Of a stretch of 64,000 nucleotides of DNA, positions 1-9,550 are shown piece after piece. Below the pieces are notes generated by a model. That model was not told the origin of the DNA. It saw nothing but the letters and a program-made list of their open reading frames with translations, and searched no databases. The stretch is from contig JAUWMR010000010.1 of NCBI GenBank assembly GCA_030613055.1, positions 30,206 to 94,205 on the forward strand, read 5' to 3'. The position numbers were made by a program, and so were the translations under genes. Every line of letters begins with the position of its first letter. Within the stretch, counting starts at the first letter, position 1. This DNA comes from Desulfobacteraceae bacterium (GTDB lineage Bacteria > Desulfobacterota > DSM-4660 > Desulfatiglandales > Desulfatiglandaceae).

Positions 1-1
1 C

Positions 2-3000
2 AAAGCACCTACTCCCCTTTACACCTCTATTTGCAGCATAAAATTTGAAAAAGAACAAACCGTGGAAGGGCTCTATGCCAGGACGCTTTCGTGGTCTGGC
101 AGTGACGACATTGAGTCTCTGATCTCTGTGCTTAAGAGTCATTCTATTATACAAAAGGTCGCTGAAAAGTTAGGGAAAATCCCTAAAGGCTCAAGCATGG
201 GCGGTTCTGTGTTGAAACCGAAAATCGCAGCCATCGTTAATAGCCTGCAGCAAAAAATCAAAGTCACAAGGGAACAGTTCACCAACATTATAAACATTGA
301 GGTTACCGATACAACACCCGCCTTCGCGCAAAGACTCGCCCATACCATTGCCATAACCTATAAGGAGCAACACGCTGAAGCACAGAATAGAAGAACCGTA
401 GAGGCCATGAAATATATTGCCGAACAGTTAAAAGAAACGCTGCACAAGCTCAGGGAATCCGAAGATGAATTCAACAGGTTTACACAGGAAAACCAGTTGG
501 TTTCTATTGATCTGCAGAGTGAAAGCCTGTTGTTACACGCCAAAGAAGTTAGAGGTATAATACGACAGTTCGAAGAGGCAAACAGGGAGCTCAATGAATT
601 GCTCTTGAAACTGGCCCAATTCATAAATGATCCTTCAGGTTCCGGCGGTGATCTTTATTCAACATATGCAAATAAGCAGTACCAGGATATCCATAATGTA
701 CTGGTAGGGTTTTTGCTCAAAAGGGACTCCTTGCTTGAAGATTATACAGCAAGACATCCTGAGGTCATAGATATAAGGCGTAGAATAATCGAAAATGCGC
801 GGAAGATGGAAATAATCGCCCGGTCTCAGATCAACGATATAGAGAAAAGGAAAAAGGATTCAGAAGAGGATCTGGCAAAGGTTAACAAAAAGACCGGTGA
901 GTTAATGGAAAAAAAGCTTGAATTCAATCGACTAAAGAGAAAAGTCGATTCCTATAATGATATGACCGCGCTTTTGGAGCGGAAAAACCAGGAAGCATTA
1001 ATCAGAAAGGCTGAAAAACCTGATGAAATCACAATCGTCAGGCCTGCCCTTTTGCCAACTTTTCCCATTAATCCCCCCAAAACTGTGGCCACAGGGGCAA
1101 TGGGTGTGGTTGTTGGCCTTATACTCGGGATAGTCATCGCGTTCATCGTGGAGACCTTTGATACCTCTCTTGGCGCTATTGAAGACGTGGAAGAGACGCT
1201 TGGGACCCAGGTCTTGGGCGTTATCCCGCAAGGGGACATGAAAGGTATTTTAGAGAGCCTGAAAGGCAGGGATCAGGAGGGAGGCCACGAAGATACCTTT
1301 AGACAGGAAATGGCCCTTGTGTCTCATTTTGTGCCCCAGTCCATGTTAGCGGAGAGTTTCAGGGCGCTCAGGACAAATATCCAGTTTCATGATCTGGAAA
1401 AAAAGGTAAAAACAATTGCTATTACCAGCGCTTCTCCGCAGGAAGGCAAAACATCGGCTGCCGTCAACTTAGCCATAACAATGGCACAGTCCGGAATGAA
1501 AACTCTTCTTGTAGAATCTGATTTGAGAAAACCAGCAGTGGCGAAAGTGTTTGGTATTGAATCCAGCCCGGGATTGACCGATGTCCTCCTCGGGAATTAT
1601 TCCTGGCGTGATGTAGTAAAGACAATTACCGATATTATAATTGGAAAAATGGATTTAAGTGAGGCGATGATTACACCCGGTCTTGACAACCTTAATATAA
1701 TAACAAGTGGCACAATCCCTCCCAATCCCTCTGAATTGATCGATTCAAACCGCGTCATAGATTTTATTGAAGAGATAAAAGAAGATTATGACATGGTTAT
1801 TTTTGATACCCCTCCAATCCTTTCTACGGCCGATCCCATGATATTGGGTGCCAAGGTGGATGCCGTTGTCCTTGTGTATCGTATAGGAAGTGTATCGAAA
1901 GGTCTTCTCAAAAGGGCCACGCTTCAGATGTCGCAGGCCAAAGGCAATCTTATGGGAGTTGTTTTAAACGGAATGAAGGCCGAGGTGAGTCCTGATTTTC
2001 AGGACTTTAAATACTATAAATATTACTATTCATACGGGCAAGAGGGGAAAGAAAAGAAGAAGAGGAAGGTGAGAAAACAGAAGGGGACATTTTTGAAATT
2101 GCTGATAACCCTGATTGCCCTGGGTCTTTTGGTTCTTGGCCTGCTGTGGCAAAGGGGTCTTTTGCCGGTTGAAAAATACCTGTTCAAGAAGCCGGCCGTT
2201 TCCAGGGAGCGAAAAAAGATTGTATCCCAAAAGATCCCCACGCAATCTGCCGAGAAGCGCCTGGCGGAATCAGTTCCTGTAAAGGAGGCGCAAATTATCA
2301 CTCCTGGCACAGCCTCTACGAGTAAGCAGGATAATGGGGCTGTATTATTCAAGAAGCCGCGCCAGCGTGCAAAAATACCTGTGTCGATGTTCAGCCCAGA
2401 AAAAGAGGATATTTCTCCTCCTGAACAGAAAGCAGAAACAAGGAAACCTGCCAGTCCACCTGAGTTAACGCCGAAGGTTATTTCCCCTGCCAATCAGAAG
2501 GATATAGAGACCGATTTAGTTTTTGCCCATGCCGATGAAAGATATCCGTATTCCATTCAAATGGGGGCTTATAAAACGATCAAAGAAGTGAAAAATGCTG
2601 TTGCATTTATTGAAAAGCACGGTCTTTTTCCCTACTGGAACCTGGTTGATCTGGGAGGGAAAGGAAAGTGGTACAGGGTTTTTGTTGGGGCTTTTTTTAG
2701 TGTGGACGGCGCGAAAAATTTCATTCAAAAATATGGATTTTCCACCACACGTGTTTTGAAAACTGCGTACGCCGTCCAGATAGAATCATATCCGGAGAAC
2801 AGGGAATTGAGCCAACAGCTGTCCATGGTGGAGAAAACCGGTTACTCACCCTACATTGTTAAAGATTTCAGGGGAACGATGACTTCAGTTATAGACGAGT
2901 CATCATTAGAGAAAAAAGTCGGACCGCTTGGAAAGACGGCTGTTATAAATGTTTCCGCCGGTAATATACGGACAAGGCCGACAAAGAACTCTTCCATAAT

Positions 3001-3553
3001 GGACAAACTCGCAAGAGGGGAAAAGGTTACACTAATAAAAAAGAAAGACGAATGGCATGTTGTCGGTCTTCAAGATGGCAGGGTGGGCTGGGCCCATCAA
3101 AGGCTTTTTTTGGAAAAGGATTTTTCGCCCGACAAGATTTTTTTACAGCTTTTTGCAGCAGCCGAAGACACGGCTACTATCAGAGTGAACATTGGCCGTG
3201 TTCGTGAAAAACCTTCTGCCGGTTCAAAAATAATATCCCTCCTGAAAAAAGGAGACCCCGTGTCAGTTATCGCGGCGAAGGGGGACTGGTTTATCGTAGA
3301 GCTTGAGGACGGGAAATTGGGCTGGGCCCATAAGATCCTTTTTACGGACAAAAGCAACATAAGTAAATCCAAAAAGACCAATGCCTCTCCGGTCGGTGTG
3401 CCGTTACCCGTTCTTAAAGACGGCAGTATCGTTGAAGACTTCCAAAAAGGCAATCACATTCTAATTGGGGCCTTTGTGACACAAAAGGCCGCGATAAATC
3501 TTGCTCGCAAGCTTAAAGAGACCGGCATTGATTGCAGAGTCGTCTTGAGATAA
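2..3553 (+). CDS. Wzz chain-length regulator / BY-kinase fused to SPOR and SH3 domains (5' partial)
   Basis: Polysaccharide co-polymerase and bacterial tyrosine kinase in one inner-membrane protein that should control polymer length with the Wzx/Wzy genes downstream. The frame is open to the left edge, so the N-terminus lies outside; numbering here is from the GTG at 62. A Wzz/GNVR coiled-coil region (about 1-330) is followed by a proline-rich stretch and membrane helix (about 327-363). The kinase has Walker A SASPQEGKT (about 455-464), Walker A' LLVESDLRKP (about 483-492) and Walker B VIFDTPP (about 579), then a tyrosine cluster (about 650-658) typical of autophosphorylation. Unusually, the protein continues through a second membrane helix (about 678-697), SPOR-like repeats (from about 828), two SH3b-like domains (about 960-1017 and 1037-1094) and a last SPOR-like segment. 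Confidence 0.9.
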   Translation, partial: KAPTPLYTSICSIKFEKEQTVEGLYARTLSWSGSDDIESLISVLKSHSIIQKVAEKLGKIPKGSSMGGSVLKPKIAAIVNSLQQKIKVTREQFTNIINIEVTDTTPAFAQRLAHTIAITYKEQHAEAQNRRTVEAMKYIAEQLKETLHKLRESEDEFNRFTQENQLVSIDLQSESLLLHAKEVRGIIRQFEEANRELNELLLKLAQFINDPSGSGGDLYSTYANKQYQDIHNVLVGFLLKRDSLLEDYTARHPEVIDIRRRIIENARKMEIIARSQINDIEKRKKDSEEDLAKVNKKTGELMEKKLEFNRLKRKVDSYNDMTALLERKNQEALIRKAEKPDEITIVRPALLPTFPINPPKTVATGAMGVVVGLILGIVIAFIVETFDTSLGAIEDVEETLGTQVLGVIPQGDMKGILESLKGRDQEGGHEDTFRQEMALVSHFVPQSMLAESFRALRTNIQFHDLEKKVKTIAITSASPQEGKTSAAVNLAITMAQSGMKTLLVESDLRKPAVAKVFGIESSPGLTDVLLGNYSWRDVVKTITDIIIGKMDLSEAMITPGLDNLNIITSGTIPPNPSELIDSNRVIDFIEEIKEDYDMVIFDTPPILSTADPMILGAKVDAVVLVYRIGSVSKGLLKRATLQMSQAKGNLMGVVLNGMKAEVSPDFQDFKYYKYYYSYGQEGKEKKKRKVRKQKGTFLKLLITLIALGLLVLGLLWQRGLLPVEKYLFKKPAVSRERKKIVSQKIPTQSAEKRLAESVPVKEAQIITPGTASTSKQDNGAVLFKKPRQRAKIPVSMFSPEKEDISPPEQKAETRKPASPPELTPKVISPANQKDIETDLVFAHADERYPYSIQMGAYKTIKEVKNAVAFIEKHGLFPYWNLVDLGGKGKWYRVFVGAFFSVDGAKNFIQKYGFSTTRVLKTAYAVQIESYPENRELSQQLSMVEKTGYSPYIVKDFRGTMTSVIDESSLEKKVGPLGKTAVINVSAGNIRTRPTKNSSIMDKLARGEKVTLIKKKDEWHVVGLQDGRVGWAHQRLFLEKDFSPDKIFLQLFAAAEDTATIRVNIGRVREKPSAGSKIISLLKKGDPVSVIAAKGDWFIVELEDGKLGWAHKILFTDKSNISKSKKTNASPVGVPLPVLKDGSIVEDFQKGNHILIGAFVTQKAAINLARKLKETGIDCRVVLR

Positions 3554-3567
3554 GGCATGGCCTCCCA

Positions 3568-4938
3568 ATGAAAAAGACATCCGGCCAGACTAATGTTCAA
3601 CTCCTCATTCCATTAGTGATCCTGCTGGTCATAACCATTAGCTTTGCCTATATGATGCCTGTACTGTCAACAATCCAGGCATTCGCGTTGGGCGGAGGAA
3701 TAATATTCTTTATTGTTTGTTTAGCCAGCACGGAAGCTGCCCTTTATGTTCTTATCTTTTCCATGCTGCTCAGCCCGGAATTCATTGTTGGGACCACCGA
3801 AGGTGCATCTTTAGGCCGGGGTGTGACCATAAGGGTTGATGACTTTGTGATCATAATTATCGGATTTAGCTGGCTGGCAAAAATGGCTATCAACAAGAAA
3901 TTGGGGCTTTTCCTTAAAACACCTCTTAACAGGCCTATCGGCTATTATATTATCATCTGTCTAACCTCCACGCTTTTAGGAGCAGTATTTGCGGATGTAC
4001 ATTTAAAGACAGGATTCCTTTTTGTACTGAAATACTTTGAATACATACTAATCTATTTCATGGTGGCCAATCATCTGACGACCAAAAGGCAGATACGAAA
4101 TTATTTATGGGCCATATTAATCACCTGTGTCATTGTTTCTATAATAGGAATCGCCCAGATTCCGGAAGGTGGAAGGGTTTCAGCCCCTTTTGAGGGGGAA
4201 GTGGGGGAACCCAATACCTTTGGGGGATATCTGGTTTTTATGATTTGTATCACCACCGGTCTGTTTTTCACCGCAACTTCCTTCAGAGGTCACCTCACAT
4301 ACGGATTTCTGGTGATGTTGTTTTTTATACCGCTGTTTTATACCCAGTCCAGGAGTTCCTATCTTGCCGTGATTCCCGCCATGCTGTCCTTTATCTGGTT
4401 ATCTGATAAAAGGCAGTGGGTCCTTATGGGACTCATTTTTGTTGGTGTTCTCATGCCGTTTATTGCTCCGAATCCTGCAAAAGAAAGAGTTTTATTTACT
4501 TTTGAGCAGGGCAAGGAGAGGACAGATGTGGTAGAGGTCTTTGGCGTTAAAATGGATACCTCAACTTCTGCCCGATTGAACAGCATGAAAAATATTGCCG
4601 GAGATTGGATCAAGCATCCCTTTTTTGGTTATGGAGTAACCGGCTATGGATTTGTAGACGCACAGTATTTTCGGGTCCTTATCGAAACAGGGGCCCTTGG
4701 CCTGTTGACATTTTTTATCCTTGTGTCAAGGATATTTGGCGAAACGTATCATAACTTAAAAAGAGTTCGTGAGCCCTTTGAAAAGGGCCTTTGCATGGGT
4801 TTTTTAGCAGGTTTTGTCGGGTTGCTGGTCCATGCGATAGGTGCAAACACATTTATCATTGTACGGATAATGGAACCGTTCTGGTTCGTATTGGCGATGG
4901 TCATCATGATACCGGAACTGGAAGGGGAAAGCCATTAG
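3568..4938 (+). CDS. O-antigen ligase/polymerase (Wzy-like) membrane protein
   Basis: Polytopic inner-membrane protein of the O-antigen ligase/Wzy superfamily, expected to polymerise or ligate repeat units at the periplasmic face. About ten to twelve hydrophobic helices are visible, with a large periplasmic loop around residues 300-360 containing a TSARLNSM segment and a nearby HPFFGYGVTGYG motif, typical of the Wzy_C region. The ATG at 3568 (MKKTSGQT) is chosen over an upstream TTG that would overlap the kinase gene more deeply; no clear ribosome binding site is seen, so coupling to the upstream gene is possible. Wzy cannot be separated from ligase by sequence alone; the context favours Wzy. 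Confidence 0.8.
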   Translation: MKKTSGQTNVQLLIPLVILLVITISFAYMMPVLSTIQAFALGGGIIFFIVCLASTEAALYVLIFSMLLSPEFIVGTTEGASLGRGVTIRVDDFVIIIIGFSWLAKMAINKKLGLFLKTPLNRPIGYYIIICLTSTLLGAVFADVHLKTGFLFVLKYFEYILIYFMVANHLTTKRQIRNYLWAILITCVIVSIIGIAQIPEGGRVSAPFEGEVGEPNTFGGYLVFMICITTGLFFTATSFRGHLTYGFLVMLFFIPLFYTQSRSSYLAVIPAMLSFIWLSDKRQWVLMGLIFVGVLMPFIAPNPAKERVLFTFEQGKERTDVVEVFGVKMDTSTSARLNSMKNIAGDWIKHPFFGYGVTGYGFVDAQYFRVLIETGALGLLTFFILVSRIFGETYHNLKRVREPFEKGLCMGFLAGFVGLLVHAIGANTFIIVRIMEPFWFVLAMVIMIPELEGESH

Positions 4939-4970
4939 CAGGGAGCATGGAGAGGGGAGTGAGATGCCCA

Positions 4971-6485
4971 ATGATCGTAGCTCTCGGCCGTCAATCAATT
5001 AAACCAATGGCTCAAATTCATCCAACCAGGCCAACTTCATCTGAAGCTCTTTCAAAAAGAGTTGTGAGGGCTGGGATATGGCTTTTTGTCCTGAGGATTA
5101 CCAATCGCGGACTTGGTTTTATCCGAACAATAATACTTGCACGACTGCTTGCTCCGGAAGATTTTGGGCTTCTCGGCATTGCTATGCTTGCCATATCAAC
5201 TCTGGAAGTTCTCTCACAGACAGGATTTCAGGCGGCATTGATTCAAAAAAAAGAGAATGTTGAATCATATCTTGATACCGCCTGGACGGTTTCAGCAATT
5301 CGAGGAATTGTTCTATTTTTGATCCTGTTTTTTTCCGCACCATTAATCGCGGAATTCTTCGATTCAACGGCGGCTATACTGGTAATAAGGGTCATCGCTA
5401 TATCCACGCTCCTTTCAGGATTTAGAAACATAGGCATTCTGTTTTTCCAGAAGGAACTGGAGTTTAATAAACAATTTTTTTATGAACTCTCAGCAACTTT
5501 AGTTGATTTGACGGTTGCCATCACTTTAGCCTTTATGCTGCGAAATGTCTGGGCCCTGGTCTGGGGAGGTCTTGCAGCCAACTTTGTTAGACTTTTCATG
5601 TCTTATATCCTTCACTCATATCGGCCTCAAATCAGATTTGATAATGAAAAATTTCGCGATTTATTTGGATTTGGGATATGGGTATTGGGCTCCAGTATAC
5701 TAATTTTTCTTGTTACTCAGGGAGACGACATTTTTGTGGGTAAAATGGTTGGCGTAACAGGTTTGGGTCTTTATCAGATGGCTTACCTCATATCCAATTT
5801 ACCAGCCACAGAAATAACCCATGTTATTTCTCAAGTTACATTCCCTGCGTATTCAAAGTTACAGGAGGATTTATCGAAACTAAGGGAGGCGTATCTCGAG
5901 GTTTTAAAGCTTACCGCTTTTTTATCGATACCATTAGCCGGAGGAATATTAATTCTCGCTCCTGAGGCCATAAAACTTTTTTTGGGCGACAAATGGATGT
6001 CGATAGTGTCACCTATTCAAGTATTAGTCTTAGCAGGATTAATAAGGTCTATAGCCGCTACAACCGGGCCGGTTTTTTATGGTGTCGGAAAACCTGAAAT
6101 AGACACTGTATGGCAGATAGTTCGATTAATTGTGTTGATCATCTTAATTTATCCTTTTACTATGCACTGGGGTATATTGGGGACTTCTATCGCCGTATTG
6201 TTAAGCATCTTAATATCAACCATTGGGTTTAGCTATAGAGTCATACGAATTACAAAATGCGGGATCGGTAATTTCGGAAAAATGATAATTCTACCTCTGT
6301 CAAACGGAGGGTTTATGTTGCTAATTATATTTATCTCAAAGGGCAGCATACAATTAACCGGGTTTTTCCAATTCTTCATACTTATTGGCCTTGGTTTCAT
6401 AACCTATATATTTGTAGCATACTTGTTTGACAGGTTTCAAAACTATGGGATACAGAAACTTATAAAAGAAAGATTAGCATTCTGA
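4971..6485 (+). CDS. Wzx/PST-family polysaccharide flippase
   Basis: Multi-helix lipid-linked oligosaccharide flippase of the MOP/polysaccharide-transport family, moving undecaprenyl-linked repeat units across the inner membrane. The N-terminal signature is visible (RAGIWLFVLRITNRGLGFIR, then ILARLLAPEDFGLLG), as is the mid-protein ILAPEAIKLFLGDKW motif typical of the family. It is about 504 residues, the usual length. The start at 4971 is chosen because GGGGAGTGAG lies about 8 bases upstream; ATGs at 4947 and 5007 are alternatives. It follows the Wzy-like gene closely, so Wzz, Wzy and Wzx are adjacent. Confidence 0.85.
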   Translation: MIVALGRQSIKPMAQIHPTRPTSSEALSKRVVRAGIWLFVLRITNRGLGFIRTIILARLLAPEDFGLLGIAMLAISTLEVLSQTGFQAALIQKKENVESYLDTAWTVSAIRGIVLFLILFFSAPLIAEFFDSTAAILVIRVIAISTLLSGFRNIGILFFQKELEFNKQFFYELSATLVDLTVAITLAFMLRNVWALVWGGLAANFVRLFMSYILHSYRPQIRFDNEKFRDLFGFGIWVLGSSILIFLVTQGDDIFVGKMVGVTGLGLYQMAYLISNLPATEITHVISQVTFPAYSKLQEDLSKLREAYLEVLKLTAFLSIPLAGGILILAPEAIKLFLGDKWMSIVSPIQVLVLAGLIRSIAATTGPVFYGVGKPEIDTVWQIVRLIVLIILIYPFTMHWGILGTSIAVLLSILISTIGFSYRVIRITKCGIGNFGKMIILPLSNGGFMLLIIFISKGSIQLTGFFQFFILIGLGFITYIFVAYLFDRFQNYGIQKLIKERLAF

Positions 6486-6526
6486 TGACATAGATTTTTA
6501 TCGGTCTGCCTATCATACGGTTTTAT

Positions 6527-6598
6527 GTAATACTTCAGCTTTTAAAAAAGAGATCACCGCGACCCTTTAAACCTTGTTTTAAAGGGCTAAAGTATTAC
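6527..6598. mobile_element. 72-bp palindromic mini-element, relative of the 57196-57489 element
   Basis: Ends are inverted repeats (GTAATACTT at the left, AGTATTAC at the right). The interior, including CTTTTAAAAAAGAGATC and AAAGGGCTAAAGTATTAC, matches the right end of the 294-bp element near 57 kb. The flanking octamers GGTTTTAT and GGTTTATT are similar but not identical. GTAA ends suggest an IS66-type origin. Confidence 0.5.
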
Positions 6599-6648
6599 GG
6601 TTTATTAAAAAGACTTGAGTGATATAAAAACAGTTTTTCAGATTGAAA

Positions 6649-7293
6649 ATGTCAGATAATAATGAAACAATGAAATGGTTCCAGAAACCGGATCCGTATT
6701 TTAGTACCGATTACGATAGTAAGGAACGTTTTTGCAGCTATTGGCACCAGATTAATGAAATCATTCAACTCAGACCAAATAAATTGCTTGAAGTTGGTAT
6801 AGGGACTGGATTTGTTACAAAATATTTAAAAGACAAAAGGATAAATGTTACTTCTTTAGATATTGCCTATCCCTTAATACCTGATGTAGCCGGATCTGTT
6901 TTAGAAATCCCGTTCGCTGATGACACTTTTGATGTTGTCGCATGTTATGAAGTTTTAGAGCATTTGCCTTACAGCGATTTCCCAAAAGCGCTAAAAGAGA
7001 TATATCGTGTTTCACGAAGACATGTGGCTTTATCGCTACCTGATGTTACCACTATCTATAGGATCAATATTGAATTGCCAAGAATTAAGCCAATAAAGAA
7101 ACTTATTCCACATCCCTTTCATAGACCAACTCGTTATATGCTTGATGGTGAACATTGTTGGGAAATAGGGAAGACAGGTTATCCATTAAAAAAAATACAG
7201 GATGGTATAGCTTGCTCAGGCTTTAACGTGCTGAAAACATTTAGGGTTTTTGAGTTTTATTATCATAGGTTTTTTATATTGGAAAAAGAGTGA
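6649..7293 (+). CDS. Class I SAM-dependent methyltransferase
   Basis: Methyltransf_11-type protein of about 214 residues. The SAM-binding motif I is clear (LLEVGIGTGF, about residues 43-52) and motif IV/post-IV is seen as FDVVACYEVLEHLPYSDF. It sits in the polysaccharide locus, separated from the flippase gene by a short region holding a 72-bp mini-element, so it probably methylates a sugar or lipid-linked intermediate; the substrate cannot be read from sequence. The ATG at 6649 is preferred over the TTG two codons upstream. Strong AT bias is shared with the following glycosyltransferase genes. Confidence 0.8.
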   Translation: MSDNNETMKWFQKPDPYFSTDYDSKERFCSYWHQINEIIQLRPNKLLEVGIGTGFVTKYLKDKRINVTSLDIAYPLIPDVAGSVLEIPFADDTFDVVACYEVLEHLPYSDFPKALKEIYRVSRRHVALSLPDVTTIYRINIELPRIKPIKKLIPHPFHRPTRYMLDGEHCWEIGKTGYPLKKIQDGIACSGFNVLKTFRVFEFYYHRFFILEKE

Positions 7294-7387
7294 TGTAACT
7301 CCTCTCTGTAAACTAAGGTTGGATTGTAGAGCCTGAACATCCGATACAACTTTCGGAAGCGATAGGAGTAATTCAATTAATACTAAC

Positions 7388-8293
7388 ATGCCAAAAGTTA
7401 GCGTAATTATACCTACATACAATTATGGAAAATATATCGATAAGGCCATAGATAGCGTTCTCGCTCAGACCTATCAGAATTTTGAGATCATTGTCGTAGA
7501 TGACGGCTCAACTGATAATACTGAAGAAATTGTTCTTGGAAGATACAAAGATAATGTAAGATACTTCTATCAAGAGAACAGAGGTGCTCCAGCCGCGAGA
7601 AATAGTGGTACGAAGAGGGTGAGGGGAAGATATTTGGTTTTTTTGGATGCAGACGATTTTCTACACCATGAGTATTTGCAAAAAATGGTGGCCGGTTTAA
7701 ACAGCAGCAAAGAAGCCGGGTGGATCTACTGTCGGTGGCAATATGTTGATACCAAAGGGAATATACAAGAAAGTGCCTTCTCAAATACACCTTTCGCATA
7801 CAGGAAAAAGTTGCGTGGAAATATTTTTATGGAAATGCTCAGCGGTAGCCTTATTTGCTGTTGCGCTGTTCTAATTAAAAGTGAATGCGTGGAAGAGGTC
7901 GGGGGGTTCGACGAACGACTGACCGCATTTCAAGACTACGATCTATGGCTGCGTATCGCGCGTCGTTATGAGGTAGAATACATTGATGACGTGCTGGCAT
8001 TTGTTACACTGCATGAAGGCTCAATCAGCACTAAGGGAAAGCCTTATCCTTCAAGATCGATAATAAACAGTAAGATTGAAGAAAATTATAGTGATTATAT
8101 AGTTCGATTAGGTGTCAAATGGAGGAAAATTAAGGCAGCCGAGTACTACTATCTGGGAAACAAAATGTTGAAAAATGGCGGAATTGATGACGCCATGAAA
8201 TTTTTCAAATACTCTATCCGTCAATACCCCCTTCAAAAACGGATATATTTTGAAATATTACTCGGATTTCTGAAAAAATACAAAATATTATGA
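7388..8293 (+). CDS. Glycosyltransferase family 2
   Basis: GT-A fold, inverting sugar transferase acting on cytoplasmic lipid-linked oligosaccharide. The N-terminus VSVIIPTYNYGKYI and the nucleotide-binding VVDDGSTDNT (about residues 34-43) are diagnostic; the metal-binding DxD-type motif is FLDADDF (about 86-92). A probable catalytic segment FDERLTAFQDYDLWLRIA is present near residue 180. The C-terminal 60 residues look like a TPR-like helical tail. Its stop overlaps the next start by ATGA, so the two are translationally coupled. Sugar specificity is unknown. Confidence 0.9.
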   Translation: MPKVSVIIPTYNYGKYIDKAIDSVLAQTYQNFEIIVVDDGSTDNTEEIVLGRYKDNVRYFYQENRGAPAARNSGTKRVRGRYLVFLDADDFLHHEYLQKMVAGLNSSKEAGWIYCRWQYVDTKGNIQESAFSNTPFAYRKKLRGNIFMEMLSGSLICCCAVLIKSECVEEVGGFDERLTAFQDYDLWLRIARRYEVEYIDDVLAFVTLHEGSISTKGKPYPSRSIINSKIEENYSDYIVRLGVKWRKIKAAEYYYLGNKMLKNGGIDDAMKFFKYSIRQYPLQKRIYFEILLGFLKKYKIL

Positions 8294-9399
8294 AGATTGG
8301 ATTAGACATAAGCAGAATTCAATATGGCCGAGGTGTCTCAAATTACATTCAGCAATTACTTGGGAATTTTATAAAGCTTGCTCCGGAAAATGAGTACAGG
8401 CTATTTTACAATTCCTTTGAACCGCTAAAACTATCCCTTAATCACCCGTGCATCAGTATCAAGTCCATGAAAATTCCACGAAGATTATTAGAGCTTTTTT
8501 GGTTGGATTTCGGCGTTCCCCGGATAGAATGGTTAATAGGAGATATTTCACTGTTTCATAGCCCTGCGCATTCACCCGTTTACGCCATTTGTCCTCCGGC
8601 AAAGCGTTGGGTTGTAACCGTGCATGATCTTTTCACATTTAAGCTGAATTACGCGGAGACGACACAGAGAAAGGAGCTGAAAATACTGAAAAGAATGGAA
8701 GAGAGGGCGTCACATGTCATAACTGTATCTGATAGCACGAGGAGAGATCTTTTGGACCTTGCACCTTCTTTACAAGATAGAGTATCAGTGATCTATGAAG
8801 GAGTCCATGAACGGTATAGAGTAATAAAAGACTACAGGTCGGTTATTAAAAAATACAGTTTGAATACCCCATATTTGTTATACGTCGGAGGTGCTGATGC
8901 GAACAAAAATATCCCGAGATTATTAGCGGCTTTCAAAAACATTCACAAAAAGATAGAGCAAAATCTTGTACTGGTTGGTGATACTAACTGGCGTTATAAA
9001 CCAATTATTGAATGGGTCCGGAATAATGAAATGGAAGATAGAATTTTATTTACCGGATTTATTCCGGAAAACGATTTGCCTGCTGTGTATAACGGTGCTG
9101 ATGCATCCGTGTGTCCTTCTCTATATGAAGGTTTTGGTCTGACAGTTCTTGAAGCTATGGCGTGCGGAATACCTGTGGTTGTGTCCAATGTTTCTTCATT
9201 ACCGGAAATAGCAGGTGATACTGCGGTTTACTGTGATCCGCATGAAGTCGACAGCTTATCAAACGCATTACTTCGTGTCTCTTTGGATAGTGATTTAAGA
9301 AAGGTTTTGTCTGCGAAAGGACTTGAAAGAGCAAAATATTTTTCCTGGGAGTCAGCAGCTAAGGAAACCCTCGATATTTACAATAAGGTCCTGAGCTAA
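8290..9399 (+). CDS. Glycosyltransferase family 4
   Basis: GT-B fold retaining transferase, about 369 residues, normal length. The N-terminal domain contains GRGVSNYIQQLL and the HDLFTF segment; the C-terminal donor-binding domain has the family motif SLYEGFGLTVLEAMACG (about 277-293), in which the E-x7-E pattern binds the nucleotide sugar, followed by GIPVVVSNVSSLPEI. It starts inside the stop codon of the GT2 gene. In this locus it probably adds one sugar of the repeat unit; the sugar is not predictable. Confidence 0.9.
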   Translation: MKIGLDISRIQYGRGVSNYIQQLLGNFIKLAPENEYRLFYNSFEPLKLSLNHPCISIKSMKIPRRLLELFWLDFGVPRIEWLIGDISLFHSPAHSPVYAICPPAKRWVVTVHDLFTFKLNYAETTQRKELKILKRMEERASHVITVSDSTRRDLLDLAPSLQDRVSVIYEGVHERYRVIKDYRSVIKKYSLNTPYLLYVGGADANKNIPRLLAAFKNIHKKIEQNLVLVGDTNWRYKPIIEWVRNNEMEDRILFTGFIPENDLPAVYNGADASVCPSLYEGFGLTVLEAMACGIPVVVSNVSSLPEIAGDTAVYCDPHEVDSLSNALLRVSLDSDLRKVLSAKGLERAKYFSWESAAKETLDIYNKVLS

Positions 9400-9417
9400 A
9401 AACCACTTTGTGCAGGT

Positions 9418-9455
9418 CAACGCATTACCCTTATAAAAGGAGTAATGTGTTACCC
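9418..9455. repeat. Intergenic inverted repeat
   Basis: A short hairpin (GCATTACCCTT with AAGGAGTAATGTG) lies between two GT4 genes. It has no clear U-tract, so it is recorded as a palindrome and not as a terminator. Confidence 0.35.
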
Positions 9456-9550
9456 TGATTGAATAAAAACGTTCAATTCTGCATCTTTCAGCACTCAGCC
9501 ATTAGCAATAAGAATCTTCTATTCGGAAAAGATATTCATTTGGGTGATTT

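Noticed and set aside
2026..2493. 155-codon frame on the - strand inside the kinase fusion gene
   Set aside because: It is antisense to a well-supported coding region with continuous domains and has no recognisable protein features.
4791..4970. 60-residue N-terminal extension of the flippase
   Set aside because: It lies inside the upstream Wzy-like gene in another frame; the ATG at 4971 has a ribosome binding site and fits the family start.
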